Source: Mycoplasmopsis cricetuli ATCC 35279 (GTDB lineage Bacteria; Bacillota_I; Bacilli_A; Mycoplasmatales; Metamycoplasmataceae). From it: a stretch of DNA of 64,000 bases. The translations under genes were made by a program, and so were the position numbers. The DNA lies in assembly GCF_000526955.1 (NCBI RefSeq), contig NZ_JAHB01000001.1, positions 114,004 through 178,003 on the forward strand, in the 5' to 3' direction. Shown piece after piece: positions 9,908 to 20,936 of this stretch; the first letter of the stretch is position 1, and the number at the start of each line of letters is the position of its first letter. The notes under the pieces were generated by a model, which saw only the letters and a list, made by a program, of their open reading frames with translations, was not told the origin of the DNA and searched no databases.

Positions 9908-10624
9908 ATGAAGTACAAAAGAATACTGCTAAAACTTTCTGGTGAAGGTTTTGCCAATAAAGATAAACATCTTGCAATTGACTATGAATTAGTAACTGAC
10001 ATAGCAAGACAATTAAAATTAATCAATGAACAAGGTGTTCAAATTTCAATTGTTATTGGAGGCGGAAATTTTTGAAGAGGGGTTTCTGCTGAAAAAAATG
10101 GAATTCCAAGAAATCGTGCTGACTACATTGGAATGCTTGCTACTATTATGAATGCGCTTACATTACAAAGTGGTTTTGAAAAAATTGGATTAAAAGCTCG
10201 GGTGCAAAGTTCAATTAATATTGATCCAAAAGTAGCTGAAAATTATATCAATGAAAAAGCAATTAAATGTTTAGAAAGTGGAGAAATTGTTATTTTCGCT
10301 GGAGGAACTGGTAGACCATATTTTACCACGGACACCGCTGCTACTTTGTATGCTTCTGAAATTGGTGCTGAAGTTATTTTAATGGGGAAAAATAGAGTTA
10401 ATGGGATTTATGATAGTGATCCAAAAACAAATCCTGAAGCTAAACATTTTCAAAAAATCACTTATGATGAAATATTGGAAAAAAAACTTCAAGTGATGGA
10501 TTTAACTGCAACAAGTATGGCAAGAGATAATAATATTAACTTGATTGTATTTAATTTACTAGAAAAAGATTCAATTATTAAAGTATTAAGCAATAAAACT
10601 CAACATACGGAGGTAACTAAATAA
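9908..10624 (+). CDS. pyrH: Uridylate kinase
   Basis: Converts UMP to UDP with ATP in the cytosol; 238 aa. Family features include RILLKLSGEG at the N-terminus, IVIGGGNFWRG (Trp by TGA), YIGMLATIMNAL, FAGGTGRPYFTTDTAA and KNRVNGIYDSDPK. This is the bacterial hexameric UMP kinase of the amino acid kinase fold. GGAG lies 12 bases before the ATG. Its TAA overlaps the frr ATG, reproducing the conserved bacterial pyrH-frr pair. Confidence 0.97.
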
Positions 10625-11175
10625 TGGAAATTAATTTATACTTACTTGATTTAGAAGAAAAATGTGAAAAAGCAATTAACCACTATCGATTTGAATTATC
10701 AAAAATTTCAACTGGTAGAGCTAATCCACAAATTGTTAAGGGAATTAAAATTGATTATTATAATACTCCAACAGCTTTAGAAGAATTAGCAAATATTAGT
10801 GTTCCTGAACCTCAGCAACTATTAATTAAACCATATGATATCACCTCAGTAAAAGAAGTAAATAAAGCTTTATTAAATGCAAATTTAGGTGTAACTCCAG
10901 TTAATGAAGGGCATCAAATTAGACTTGATTTTCCTGCTTTAACAACTCAGAGAAAAAAAGAAATTATTAAAAATTTATCAAAATATACTGAACAAGCAAA
11001 AGTTGGAGTACGTAATGCTCGTCAAGAAATCAACAAACAAATTAAAAATGATGATGAATTATCAGAAGATTTACAAAAAAATTATTTAGAACAAGTTCAA
11101 TCTTTTGTTGATAAACAAATTGAAAAAATTAATGATTTAACATCTGAAAAAGAAAAAGAAATTTTAAAGATTTAA
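10624..11175 (+). CDS. frr: Ribosome recycling factor
   Basis: Splits the post-termination ribosome together with EF-G; 183 aa, normal size. Recognised by STGRANPQIVKGI near the N-terminus, the hinge-region stretch PEPQQLLIKPYD and the long helical tail with RNARQEINKQIK. Translationally coupled to pyrH by TAATG. A strong hairpin follows. Confidence 0.97.
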   Translation: MEINLYLLDLEEKCEKAINHYRFELSKISTGRANPQIVKGIKIDYYNTPTALEELANISVPEPQQLLIKPYDITSVKEVNKALLNANLGVTPVNEGHQIRLDFPALTTQRKKEIIKNLSKYTEQAKVGVRNARQEINKQIKNDDELSEDLQKNYLEQVQSFVDKQIEKINDLTSEKEKEILKI

Positions 11176-11183
11176 ATAAAAAT

Positions 11184-11220
11184 AAAAAATAGAACTCTAA
11201 AATTAAGAGTTCTATTTTTT
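11184..11220. terminator. Bidirectional terminator between frr and apt
   Basis: A near-perfect stem, AAAAATAGAACTCT / AGAGTTCTATTTTT, with A and T runs on its flanks. It serves convergent frr (+) and apt (-) and touches the apt stop codon. Confidence 0.8.
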
Positions 11221-11728
11221 ATACTCTTATAAGAGAAACAACTTCAGTATACTTTTCTAAAAGTTCTCTTCCTTTTAATTCAGAAAGTTCAAGTACTACA
11301 ATTACTTTGATCACTTCTGCTCCTTGTGATTGAAGCAATTTAATAATTGCTTTAGTTGTTCCTCCAGTTGCAAGTACATCATCAACAATTGCTACTTTTT
11401 GTCCAGGTTTAATATATCCTTTTTGTAGTTCTAAAGTATTAGAACCATATTCCAAATCATAGCTCATTGAAATTACTTCACCTGGTAATTTTTTAGGCTT
11501 ACGAACCATAATAAATGGTTTTTTTAATATCGCAGCAGTAGGGGTTCCAAATAAAAATCCACGAGCATCAGGCCCTACAATCACATCAGCTAATTGAGCA
11601 TGTTTTGCAATTTGCTCAATTGTATAATGTAATGCTTCACCATCAGCTAAAAGAGGAGAAATATCCTTAAATAAGATCCCAGGTTTAGGAAAATTTTTAA
11701 CATTTTTTATTAGATTTTTAATTTCCAT
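11219..11728 (-). CDS. apt: Adenine phosphoribosyltransferase
   Basis: Purine salvage enzyme making AMP from adenine and PRPP; 169 aa, normal size. Begins with NVKNFPKPGILFKDISPLL, contains VGPDARGFLFG and the PRPP-binding loop VAIVDDVLATGGTTKA. It is the last gene of the rimP-nusA-ylxR-infB unit, 13 bases after infB. Salvage fits an organism lacking purine synthesis. Confidence 0.97.
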   Translation of the reverse strand: MEIKNLIKNVKNFPKPGILFKDISPLLADGEALHYTIEQIAKHAQLADVIVGPDARGFLFGTPTAAILKKPFIMVRKPKKLPGEVISMSYDLEYGSNTLELQKGYIKPGQKVAIVDDVLATGGTTKAIIKLLQSQGAEVIKVIVVLELSELKGRELLEKYTEVVSLIRV

Positions 11729-11741
11729 TTAATTTACCTTT

Positions 11742-13544
11742 TTAATTTATTTGAACATCTTCATAAAATTCTAAAATGTCATCTTCTTCAATATCATTGT
11801 AATTTTTTATGTGACATCCAAAATCTTTTCCTTTAACAACTTCTTTTGTGTCATTTAATTCTCTTCTTAAAGTTTCTATTATTCCTTCATGAATATTTTT
11901 GCCCTTACGAAAAACTTTTACTTTACATCCTAATTTAACAACACCATTATCTTGCATACAACCAGCAATTTTTCCAATTTTTGAATAGAAAAAAACTTTA
12001 ATAATATGTGCTTCACCAATTTTTTTCTCCTCATAAATTGGCGCCTTTTCCCCATCAAGTAATTTTTGACAATCTTCAATAATTTTATAAATTACATCAT
12101 GACTAATTAATGAAATATCTTGATTTAATGCAGTTTGTTTAATTGGTTGAGTTGGTTTTAAATTAAACACAAAAATAGTTGCTTTTGATGCTTTTGCAAG
12201 CATTAAATCTGAACCACTAACGTTTCCTGCACTAGAAAAAATAACTTTAATTATAGCTTCATCATTAGCCATATCATTAATTTGATTTTTAATTGCCTCA
12301 CTAGTTCCATGTACATCAGTTTTTATAATAATATTTATTACTTTTTTACCATCAACAGATTCTTGTTTATTTTTTGAACTTAATGCTACTAATTTGTCAT
12401 GAGTTGCTTTTTGAAGAGCTAATTTTTTGGCAAATTTTTCATCATTTAATCCGATAAATCTATCTCCTGCATTTGGCGCATAATTTAGCCCTGAAACAAT
12501 TGCAGGAGTTCCTGGTAGAACTTTAGTTGTAGCATTTTTGTGTGAATCTAAAAGCATTCTAACTCTTCCATATTTTGAACCAGCTACAATAAAATCACCT
12601 TTATATAATGTTCCATTTTCTACAATAATAGTGGTTACAGATCCAACTCCTTTGTCAACCCTTGATTCAATTACTGTTCCTATTGGATAACGTTTTGGAT
12701 TGGCCTTTAAATCTAAAACCTCTGCTAAAATCATAATTTTTTCAAATAAATCATCAAGACCTTGCCCATTTAAAGCAGAACCATAAACTACTTGAGTATC
12801 TCCACCATACTCTTCAATAATTACATCATTTTCAGCTAATTCACCTTTAATTCGATCTAAATCCTTATTTGCTTTGTCCATTTTATTAACAAAAACAATA
12901 ATTGGAACACTTGCTGCTTTTGCATGATTAATAGCTTCTTTTGTTTGCGGCATAACTCCATCATCTGCTGCTACAACTAAAACAACAATATCTGTGACTT
13001 TAGCACCTCGAGCACGCATTTGAGTAAATGCTTCATGTCCTGGAGTATCAATAAAAGTGATTTTGTTATTTTTATATTCAATTTGATAAGCTCCAGTATG
13101 TTGAGTTATTCCACTAACCTCTGAATCAACAATGTTTGAATCACGAATTTTATCAATTAAAGTAGTTTTACCATGATCAACATGTCCCATTACAGTAATA
13201 ATAGGAGCTCTTGTGATTAAATCTTCTACATTGTCAATAAAATTAACCTCATCTAAAAAATTTGTTGCATCAACGTTTGTTTCTTTTTTAAAATCAAAAC
13301 CATATTCAATACAAAGTTCAGCAATTTCTTCTTCCTCTAAAATGTAATTTAAAGTTCTTGCTTTTCCTTGCAGAAAGAATTTTTTAATGATGTCATTTGC
13401 ACTTTTATTAATCTTAGTTGCAAAATCATGAATTGTCATTTGTCCAGTAAAAGTAAAAATTCCATTTTTTAATTCTGTTTTTGTAGTTACTAACTGTTCT
13501 TTTACATCATGAACATTACTAATTCTGTTGTTCTTTTTGCTCAT
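11742..13544 (-). CDS. infB: Translation initiation factor IF-2
   Basis: GTPase that brings initiator tRNA to the small subunit; 600 aa. A short IF2N domain at the N-terminus ([21 protein letters not shown]) is followed by the G domain: GHVDHGKTT (G1), [11 protein letters not shown] (G2), DTPGHEAFT (G3), NKMDKANKD (G4) and GSALNGQG (G5). The remaining beta-barrel, IF2-C1 and C2 domains end at [12 protein letters not shown]. It is much shorter than E. coli IF-2 because the long N-terminal extension is missing, as in other mycoplasmas. A strong GGAGG lies before the ATG. The end of ylxR overlaps its start. Confidence 0.98.
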   Translation of the reverse strand: MSKKNNRISNVHDVKEQLVTTKTELKNGIFTFTGQMTIHDFATKINKSANDIIKKFFLQGKARTLNYILEEEEIAELCIEYGFDFKKETNVDATNFLDEVNFIDNVEDLITRAPIITVMGHVDHGKTTLIDKIRDSNIVDSEVSGITQHTGAYQIEYKNNKITFIDTPGHEAFTQMRARGAKVTDIVVLVVAADDGVMPQTKEAINHAKAASVPIIVFVNKMDKANKDLDRIKGELAENDVIIEEYGGDTQVVYGSALNGQGLDDLFEKIMILAEVLDLKANPKRYPIGTVIESRVDKGVGSVTTIIVENGTLYKGDFIVAGSKYGRVRMLLDSHKNATTKVLPGTPAIVSGLNYAPNAGDRFIGLNDEKFAKKLALQKATHDKLVALSSKNKQESVDGKKVINIIIKTDVHGTSEAIKNQINDMANDEAIIKVIFSSAGNVSGSDLMLAKASKATIFVFNLKPTQPIKQTALNQDISLISHDVIYKIIEDCQKLLDGEKAPIYEEKKIGEAHIIKVFFYSKIGKIAGCMQDNGVVKLGCKVKVFRKGKNIHEGIIETLRRELNDTKEVVKGKDFGCHIKNYNDIEEDDILEFYEDVQIN

Positions 13545-13830
13545 AAACTACCTCCAATAATTCTTGTTCAAGTTTTAGATATGTTTCAGAGGAAAAATTA
13601 AATTTAAAAACTCTATTAAAACTTTTAGTTTTTTTCAATTTCATTCAATTTTCAGGACTATACAATAAATATGCTCCTCTTCCTTTTTTTGTTTTATTTA
13701 AATCTAATTTAATTATTTTATTTTCTTTGTCAAAAGAAAAACGAATCAAATTTTCTACATTAACAATAGAATTTGTTACAATGCATTTTCGAGTATAGAA
13801 TTTATTTTTTATTTGAATCTCACTCATCAT
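13519..13830 (-). CDS. ylxR: YlxR/DUF448 family RNA-binding protein
   Basis: Small basic protein of about 103 aa encoded between nusA and infB as in most Firmicutes. The motif TRKCIVTNSIVNVENLIRFSF at the N-terminus and GRGAYLLYSPENW in the middle define the DUF448 family. Trp at PENW is TGA-encoded. Its stop lies inside the first codons of infB. Start is uncertain: ATG codons at 13839, 13830 and 13827 are all in frame; 13830 is taken as the middle choice. In Bacillus-type bacteria it has been linked to RNA metabolism and RNase P; the exact role here is unknown. Confidence 0.85.
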
Positions 13831-15454
13831 CAAAACCACTTAAATCAACTGAATCTAAATTTAAATTAAGTCCATAATTAGCTAAATCATTATCAACTTT
13901 AAAATCCTTTATCTCAACTTTTGCTTCTTTATAAGCTTTTACTATAGGTTTAATTTTTTCACTACTATCTTTTTCATCTAGTGAAATTTTTTCTTCAAAT
14001 TCTTCATCATTTTCAGCTAAATTAATTTTTTCTACAAAATCAAAATCATCACCATCATCTAAATAATTTAAAAAACTTTCTTTATTAAATAAATCATCAA
14101 GTTCTGATTCTTCAATTTTTTCAGGTTTTTTAGCAATTTTTTTAGTTTGAATTGTTGATTTATTTTTATTTTCAGTTAATAAACTTTCATTAAATTGAGC
14201 AACATCCATTGAAAATTCATTCATATCAATTTCAATTCCCTTAAAATATTCATTTCTTTGATTGTCACGTGATGTAAATTTTCTTTTCTTGTGTCCAATT
14301 AAATGTCTTTCTTCATATTTTGTTCTGGTAAAATCTATATTTCTTTCAATGGCTTCTTCATCACTTAAAATTTGTAGTTTAACACCTATAATTTTATTTG
14401 CTAATTCAATATTAATTCCTCTTTTTCCAATGGCATTTTTCATTTCATTCACATCAACTATAACAATATATCCTTTTTTAGGATCATCACCAACTACATC
14501 TAAAACTCTTGCAGGAGATAAAGCATTTTTAATATATTCTTTAATGTCTTCTGAATATTTAATTACATCTATTTTTTCATTATTTAATTTTTCTGAAATA
14601 GATAAAATTCTTCTTGCTCCTTCACCAAAAACACTTCCAAATGGATCAAAACTTTCTGCACTATTTAAAGTTTTTAAAACAATTTTAGTTCTAATTCCTG
14701 GTGAACGTTCAATTTTAACAATTTCAAGTAAACCTTGATTTATTTCTGGAATTTCTGTTTTAATAATATCACGCACCATATTTGGAGAATCAATTGATAC
14801 TTCACAAATACTTAATTTGTTTGAAATATTTATTTTTTCTAAATAAACATCTAGATGAGATCCTAAATTTAATTTAGCATTTTTATTAATTTTATTTTTT
14901 GGTAAAAATGCAGTTGTACCATCTTCAAATTTAACATTATATGATCCATCTTTATTGCTTGATAAAACCTCAGCTCGAATTTTTTTCCCAATTAAAGATT
15001 CATACTTTTCATAAATCATTTCTTTTTCTGTTGCTCTAAAATTTTGCATAAATCCATTATTTATAGCAATTTTTGTAGATCTAGGAACTAAATCAAAATC
15101 AAAATCAATTTCAAAGGGATCTCCAATTTTTGCATTTTTGTCAATTTTTTGTGCTTGTTCTAATGAAATATATGTATTTTTCAAATCAGAAGACTCTACA
15201 TCTGGGTCATTTTCTTCAACAACTCCATTAATATTTTTAACATAAACTAAATGATTTTCTTTGTCTAAAGTAAACAAAATTTTTGCATCTCGATCAATTT
15301 TATCATTTATAGCTTTTGTTGTTTCAAATGAAAATATTTCCAAAACTTTTTCAATATCTAAATTATATTTAACTGCTTTTGCATTGGCAATTTTGTATCA
15401 CTTTTCTTCATTTGTTAAATTATAATGAACTTTATTTTCTTTTTTAATAGCCAT
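13802..15454 (-). CDS. nusA: Transcription termination/antitermination factor NusA
   Basis: RNA polymerase-bound elongation factor of 550 aa. From the ATG at 15454 (MAIKKENKVHYNLTNEEKW, with TGA Trp) comes the N-terminal domain. An S1-like domain follows (GKKIRAEVLSSNKDGSYNV), then KH domains with PARVLDVVGDDPKKG and MKNAIGKRGINIELA. The C-terminal tail is long, acidic and low in complexity. The true end is six codons after an in-frame TGA (GFDDE-W-DSNKK), overlapping ylxR. The ribosome site AAGGAAT precedes the start. Confidence 0.95.
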
Positions 15455-15463
15455 ATTTATTCC

Positions 15464-15883
15464 TTAAAATTTAATATAAATTTCTATTTTTTTAATATTA
15501 TTTTTATCTATTGAAATTTTTCTAATTCTACCTTTTTGATTTCATATAACTAAAACTGAATCATCATTAATTTCTTTTAATTTTGCAATTATAACTTTAT
15601 GTTCTTCAATTGGTTTTTTAAATTCAAATTTTAACATATTACTAAAGTGTTGATTTAACTCACTAATTTCAACTTCTAGTTTTTTTCCTCTTGAAAGAAC
15701 CTCTAAATTAATATCATCATAGTTAATATTTTTTTCTTTAAATTCTTGTTGAATTTCTTTTGTAAATTTAATTGTTTGTTCTAAATCACAAGTATCTACC
15801 TCAATTGTTAAAATATCATTTTGCATTTTGACATTTAAAATATTATTTCCAAACTTGTTTTTTAAAATTTTTAAAAAATCCAT
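15464..15883 (-). CDS. rimP: Ribosome maturation factor RimP
   Basis: 30S assembly factor of 139 aa, first gene of the nusA-infB unit. The start MDFLKILKNKFG is chosen because AAAGGGAG lies directly before it; an upstream ATG at 15937 would translate through a terminator-like hairpin. Family signs are INYDDINLEVLSRGKKLE (a divergent form of the usual Y.LEVSSPGL..PL motif) and a C-terminal Sm-like barrel. The last 26 residues follow a TGA Trp. Sequence is divergent, so assignment leans on position before nusA as well as pattern. Confidence 0.8.
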
Positions 15884-15894
15884 ACTCCCTTTCA

Positions 15895-15926
15895 TAAAAA
15901 GATAAAGAGTTGCGCAAGGCAACTCT
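15895..15926 (-). terminator. Terminator between hinT and rimP
   Basis: The perfect stem AGAGTTGC / GCAACTCT with a 5-base loop is followed on the minus strand by TTTATCTTTTT. It separates the p80-p60-hinT unit from the rimP unit just before the rimP ribosome site. Confidence 0.75.
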
Positions 15927-15980
15927 TCATTTAACATTAAGAAGATATAATAAATTATAACAAATTTTCATTATTTTTTA

Positions 15981-16325
15981 TTAATGTTCTTTATTATATG
16001 GTTCTTTAAATGGAATAATGTGAATATGAGTATGAAATATAGTTTGTCCAGCATTTGCACCAGTATTAATAAGGGTTTTAAAGCTATCAATTCCTTGATC
16101 AATAATTAATTTTTTCGCTAATTGCCTAGCAATTTTCATTGCATGTAAAAATATAGATTCATCATTTAATAAATAATTAGATTTTTCTTCTTTTGGGACA
16201 ACTAAAAAATGACCTTCACGAAATGGAAATGCATCATAAAAAGCAATAACCTTTTCATCTTCATAAATAATTTGTGCTGGAATTTCACGACTAATAATTT
16301 TAGAAAAAATGCTTTTATTTGACAA
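15981..16325 (-). CDS. hinT: HIT-family nucleotide hydrolase (HinT)
   Basis: Histidine-triad phosphoramidase/nucleotide hydrolase of 114 aa. N-terminus SIFSKIISREIPAQIIYED, middle FPFREGHFLVVPKE and the triad HTHIHIIP are diagnostic. The start is a TTG at 16325, with AGAAGG about 9 bases upstream; no in-frame ATG fits the family start. It overlaps the end of the P60 gene by 11 bases. Published work on Mycoplasma hominis describes HinT binding to the P60/P80 membrane complex encoded beside it, and the same three-gene order is seen here. Confidence 0.93.
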   Translation of the reverse strand: MSNKSIFSKIISREIPAQIIYEDEKVIAFYDAFPFREGHFLVVPKEEKSNYLLNDESIFLHAMKIARQLAKKLIIDQGIDSFKTLINTGANAGQTIFHTHIHIIPFKEPYNKEH

Positions 16326-17544
16326 AAGATAAACCTTCTAATTTTTTTCCCACAATTTCTGTATTTTTAATTTTCAAAGTATACCCTAAATCCACATAAG
16401 CATTTTGAACTGTTTTATATAATGTATCTCCACCATAAATAATAATGGCATATTTTAAATTATCAAGTTTACTTGCATAAGGAGTGTTGTCAAAACTTAA
16501 AATTTTAATTGTTTTGTTTTCTGAATTAGTTATTTCTTTAGCAATTGGGGCAACTAAATTTAAATAGCTAATATTTATATTTTTTTCATCTTTAGTAACT
16601 TTAATTGACTCATTCAAATTTTCATTATCATCAATTTTAACAATTTTATTATTAGTAAAATCATAAAATCCTGATAAATTACTAAAATTAGTTTGACTTA
16701 ATAAATATGTTTGTGAAAAATTAAGTTGATAATCTTTTAAATCTTTTGAAATTCCTTGATAACTACCAAGAGAAGATTCAAAGTTTTTATTGTTAAAAAG
16801 TAAACTTTTAGGTGCTATTTTTAGTGCTAAATCTGTGTTTTCAAAAAATATTTTATAATCATCAATTTTTGAAACTCTTCTAATTAAATTTGAAAAAACA
16901 TCATTTTCACTATTTGAAGAATATCTTCATAATTGAGCTAATTTTTCTTTGATTAAGTAATCAATTAAATTAAAATCTTTCAATTCATAAGTATCTTTAT
17001 TGTTTTCATAAGATGTTTTATTAATAATTTTTAACTGCTCGGGATTATTAATTTCAAAATATTTTTTAACAATTAAAATTTTATTAGTTTCTAAATTAAT
17101 ATCTGTTTTATTTTTTTTATAAAGAACTTGAAATTGTTCTAAATTCGGAGTAGTTTTAGAAATTGATATATCATTTTTCAAATCATCTAAAATCTTTAAG
17201 TCACTCGCATTAAAAACACCTTCTCTTTTTCAGTTAGCAATTTTTTTATACAATGCAAATGGATCATTTAAAAAATCATTTTCAAGTTTGCTAACATAAG
17301 CATTATAAGCTTCTTTTTGAAATTTACTATTTTCTAATAAATTATCTTCATCAATATTATAGATTTGTTTTAAAGTTGAATTAAGTCAAAATTTTTCAGC
17401 AATTTTTGCTAAATCCGCATTTTGAGCATCATTAATTTGTTTTACTCTTGCTTCTGTGTTTTCTGTTCTCCCACAGGAAATTAAAGTTGAACTAGCTGTT
17501 AAAAAAGTAATTAATAAAGTAAATGTTTTGTATTTTTTTTTCAT
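16315..17544 (-). CDS. HinT-interacting membrane complex lipoprotein P60
   Basis: Predicted surface lipoprotein of 409 aa. The signal peptide MKKKYKTFTLLITFLTASS ends in a lipobox TLISCG, so Cys26 or thereabouts is lipidated. The mature part is lysine/asparagine rich without a domain I recognise. Identity is inferred from position and type: lipoprotein between a large single-anchor membrane protein and a HIT gene, exactly the p80-p60-hinT order reported in M. hominis. Start overlaps the P80 stop (TAATG). Several Trp are TGA. Confidence 0.82.
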
Positions 17545-19682
17545 TACTTATCTCCTTTAACAATCTTATCAATTTCAGAAACTAAAATATCAGATGCGCT
17601 TTTAGCGCTTGTTTCCAATGGGTTTCAATTATAAACAAATTTACTAATCCCATTTTCAACAAATAAATTGTAACTTAAACCATTTAATTTTTCTTTTATT
17701 CAATCATTTGATTTTAAAATTAAATTATTTTTTTCAGAAGTAATATTACCATTCATAATTGAAGCATTTTCTGTTTTTAAATCTTGTATATCTTTGTCAG
17801 TATATTTTTTATTTTGGTTAAATTTATTTTCTTTTTCTAACAGATATTTTACAAATTCATCATTGTTTAAAGTTTCTTTAATAATAGAATACTTATCATA
17901 TACATTATTTAATATTTCACTAAATTTAAATAATGATTCATTGTTATTAGCAATTGAATAAAGATCATTTTGAAATAATTCAAATAAATCTTTTTTATTT
18001 GTAATGGCTGTATTTCTTACTATGAAAGTTCCCTTATCTGAAATAATTAAATAAGCATCATTCATATCAGAAATTTTATAAATGTATGAGTAAAGTTCTT
18101 TTTCATTAACTTTTAAAACAATATTTTTATTAAATTGTTTAATGATTAAATCACTAAATTGTTTTTCACTTAAATTATCATAAATTGAATCAATATAACG
18201 ATTTATGGCGAAAACTTGTTTTGAAACTTCATTATCATTTGATGCTCTATTAGCTTTTTCAAGCATTTCATCAATTTTTTGTTGATGATGCTGTTCAAAA
18301 ACTGGTGTTAATATCTTTGAAATTGATACTTCTGGTAAATTTCTATTTCTTAAAATTGAATTATTAATAAATGAAAGTCCTAATTCAAAATCATTTTCAA
18401 ATTCTTTTGCTACAGTAGTTATTCCTCTTGAACCTAAATTTTTAGTTTTAACAGTAAGTAAATCAAATAATGTTTCAACTTCTGAACGCTCTTTGCTTAA
18501 TTGCTCTAAAGTTTGACCATTTTGTGGAATAACATAGTCATTTACTAGTTTAAAGTTTTTTAAAACATCTATATTTCTTTTAATTTCAAATTTATTATCT
18601 TTTTTATTAACTAAATATTTTCCTAAATTAATTAAAACTTTTTTTGAATCTTTATCAAATGATCATGGTGATGAAAGGTTTTTATTAATTATTCCAGGTA
18701 ACTGATAAATAGCTGGCAAAACTAATTTATTTTCTCTAAAATATTTTTCAATTAGTGGTGTTACTGATTTAAATTTAGGAATAAAAGTTTTTGTTGTTAT
18801 GTAAGTCACAAGATTTGAATTAGTTGAATTAACTGCAAAATTGGCATTTTCTTTTGTTTCAAAACTTTGAGCAATAAAATATGGAGCAATTTTTTCTCCT
18901 TTTGAAAATAAAATAACAGGTTTTCCTTCTTCTGCTATAACATTTCCATCAGCATCAACTTTATAAATATCTTTAGTTGTGAATCTATTTATTTCTCTTA
19001 CATTAACATTTTTTTGTAAATCAATTCTAAAATGTCTTAAAGCATGTTCTTCAATTTGTTTGAAATTTAAATAATTTAAAGCATCTTCTTCAGTTGAACT
19101 TTTTCCATACTCATCAGTGTTTAATGTGGTTTCAAATTGTTTTTTTCAGTTTTCAAACCCATAAACTGATTGAAGTCTTAGTTTTAAGTCTTCTAATTTA
19201 TTTTTATTTTCTGTGTTAATTTGGTCATAAGTTTTTAAAGCTATGTTATTTTGTTCAGATTCATTATTATATCTTGAGGAGTTTCATACTCTTTGATATT
19301 CAATTGATGCTTCAACTTCTTTGTCATATCAAAAGGAAATTACATTTTTGTAAAGTTCTTCGCTTTTTTCTTTAATATTTTCATTAGCGCCTTCAATAAT
19401 TGATTGCAATTGTTTTGCTGTTAAATCTATTTTTTTATTTTCTTTATCACTAAATTCTAAAATAGTTTCTTGTGGTTTTACTGCATCAACATAATTAACT
19501 TTGGTAATAGAAACCAAAAGAGGAATAGTAATTGCTGAAACTATAATAGCAGACAAAAGACCAAGTGAAATTAATACTAACTTATTTCTTTTCTTTTGAT
19601 TTGTTGGTTTAATAAATTTTTCTTCATGTTTTGAATTTACTTCACTTAATCTTTCAAAAAAAGATTTTTGTCTCTTCGCCAT
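17544..19682 (-). CDS. HinT-interacting membrane complex protein P80
   Basis: A 712-aa protein with a short cytoplasmic N-terminus (MAKRQKSFFERLSEV), one transmembrane segment at about residues 33-55 (LVLISLGLLSAIIVSAITIP) and a large outside domain. That domain is helical and rich in charged residues, with no enzyme motif seen. Together with P60 it is expected to form a membrane complex that docks HinT on the inner side. It is first in the operon, with TATAAT at 19715-19720 and AAGGAG before the ATG. Confidence 0.8.
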
Positions 19683-19714
19683 AACACTCCTTATAAGGGT
19701 ATAATTTATCTTAA

Positions 19715-19720
19715 ATTATA
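19715..19720 (-). promoter_or_regulatory. -10 box of the p80-p60-hinT operon
   Basis: TATAAT on the minus strand about 33 bases before the P80 ATG, with AAGGAG between them. Confidence 0.55.
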
Positions 19721-20026
19721 CTAAAAAAGTAATTTTTATTGCTTAATTAATTAAACTATAAAAATGTAATAAAAAATTCCTAAAATACCATGCGCTTTTT
19801 TAAATAACTCAATAATTTTTTATCTTGTTTTTAATATTTAAAAACTAAAAAAATCTCAAATATAAACTAAATTAACACTAATAATGTGATTAAACAAAAA
19901 ATACAATAAACATTATTTTTTCTTATTAATTTTTTTATTTATAATTTGATTTCATTTTATTTAAAAATGATAGCATTTTTTAAAAATTAAAAACTTAATT
20001 ATCATTAAGTAAAATAATATCCAAAA

Positions 20027-20032
20027 TATAAT
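20027..20032 (+). promoter_or_regulatory. -10 box of the acetyltransferase gene
   Basis: TATAAT 33 bases before the ATG at 20065. A second AT-rich candidate closer to the ATG exists. Confidence 0.4.
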
Positions 20033-20064
20033 AGTTATAAATAAATACTTTATAATTATAAAAC

Positions 20065-20883
20065 ATGAAAAATTTCATTTTAGCAAAATCTGAAGAAAAA
20101 GAAAAAATTCTTGATTTTTTATATAAAGAATCTCCATATTTAAATACCTTTTTAATCTCTGATATTGAATGATTCGGAGTTTCTAAAGGTAATGATATTA
20201 TCACTTATATCAATGATGATTTAGATTTATCACACATAATTTTGTATTTTTACTCAAATTTAGTTATTTATTTTAAAGATGATAATTTTAATAAAATTCA
20301 ATTTAGAGAAATTTTAATCAAACACAAAGTTAAAAATATAGTTGTAGTTGGAATAAATCCAGAAATTTTAGTCAAAATTGCCAAAGAAGATAATATTAAT
20401 TATGAAATTCACTTAGAACAATTTGATCGTTTAGATAAACAAAAATACAAAGATAATATCAAGGGGGTTCCTCTTAAATCTGAGAAAATTACTTTAAATG
20501 ATATTCCAGAAATTATTAAATCAAGAAAATCAATTAAAGAATTTAATGAAATTGGAAAACAATATTTAAATTATGAATATTTAAAAAACTCATTTAAAAA
20601 TAAAACATATTTTGGATATATTATTAAAAATAAAAATCAAATATTAGCTCATGCAGCTTCTTCCTCTATAACAAAAGAAGCTGTTATGATTGGGGGTGTT
20701 TTTTCCTTAGAAACAAATCGAAAAAAAGGTTTTGCTACTGATTGTACAATTAATTTATGCAATCAAATAATAAATCAAGGAAAAGTTCCAATTTTATTTT
20801 GAAACAATCCAGCTGCCGGATTTTTATATAAAAAACTTGGATTTAAAAAAATTGGAGAATTAGCTGTTTTAGTAAAGAAATAA
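20065..20883 (+). CDS. GNAT-family N-acetyltransferase-like protein
   Basis: Protein of 272 aa with an N-terminal degenerate domain and a C-terminal GNAT domain. The C-terminal half shows ILAHAASSSITKEAVMIGGVFSLETNRKKGFA, the acetyl-CoA loop form of GNAT, then PILFWNNPAAGFLYKKLGFKKIGE, the typical closing motif. Substrate is unknown. Two-domain architecture resembles the Firmicute GNAT_acetyltr_2/FR47-like proteins. The gene stands alone before asnS with a 53-base gap. Confidence 0.85.
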
Positions 20884-20936
20884 TTTATTGTAAATAAAGT
20901 ATAATTTTATAATTTGAGTTTAGCAAGGAGCTTATT

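Larger units (their letters stand above)
19683..20064. other. Divergent intergenic region
   Basis: AT-rich spacer of about 380 bases between p80 (-) and the acetyltransferase gene (+). It holds the promoters of both (TATAAT at 19715-19720 on minus, TATAAT at 20027-20032 on plus). No other gene, RNA or clear repeat was seen. Confidence 0.6.

Noticed and set aside
13820..13822. End of NusA at TGA
   Set aside because: TGA is Trp in this genome; the frame runs five more residues to TAA at 13802.
14262..14738. Plus-strand frame of 158 codons inside nusA
   Set aside because: Antisense shadow of a conserved gene without a ribosome site or recognisable domain.
15883..15937. Longer RimP start at 15937
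   Set aside because: It would translate a terminator hairpin; AAAGGGAG lies right before the 15883 ATG.
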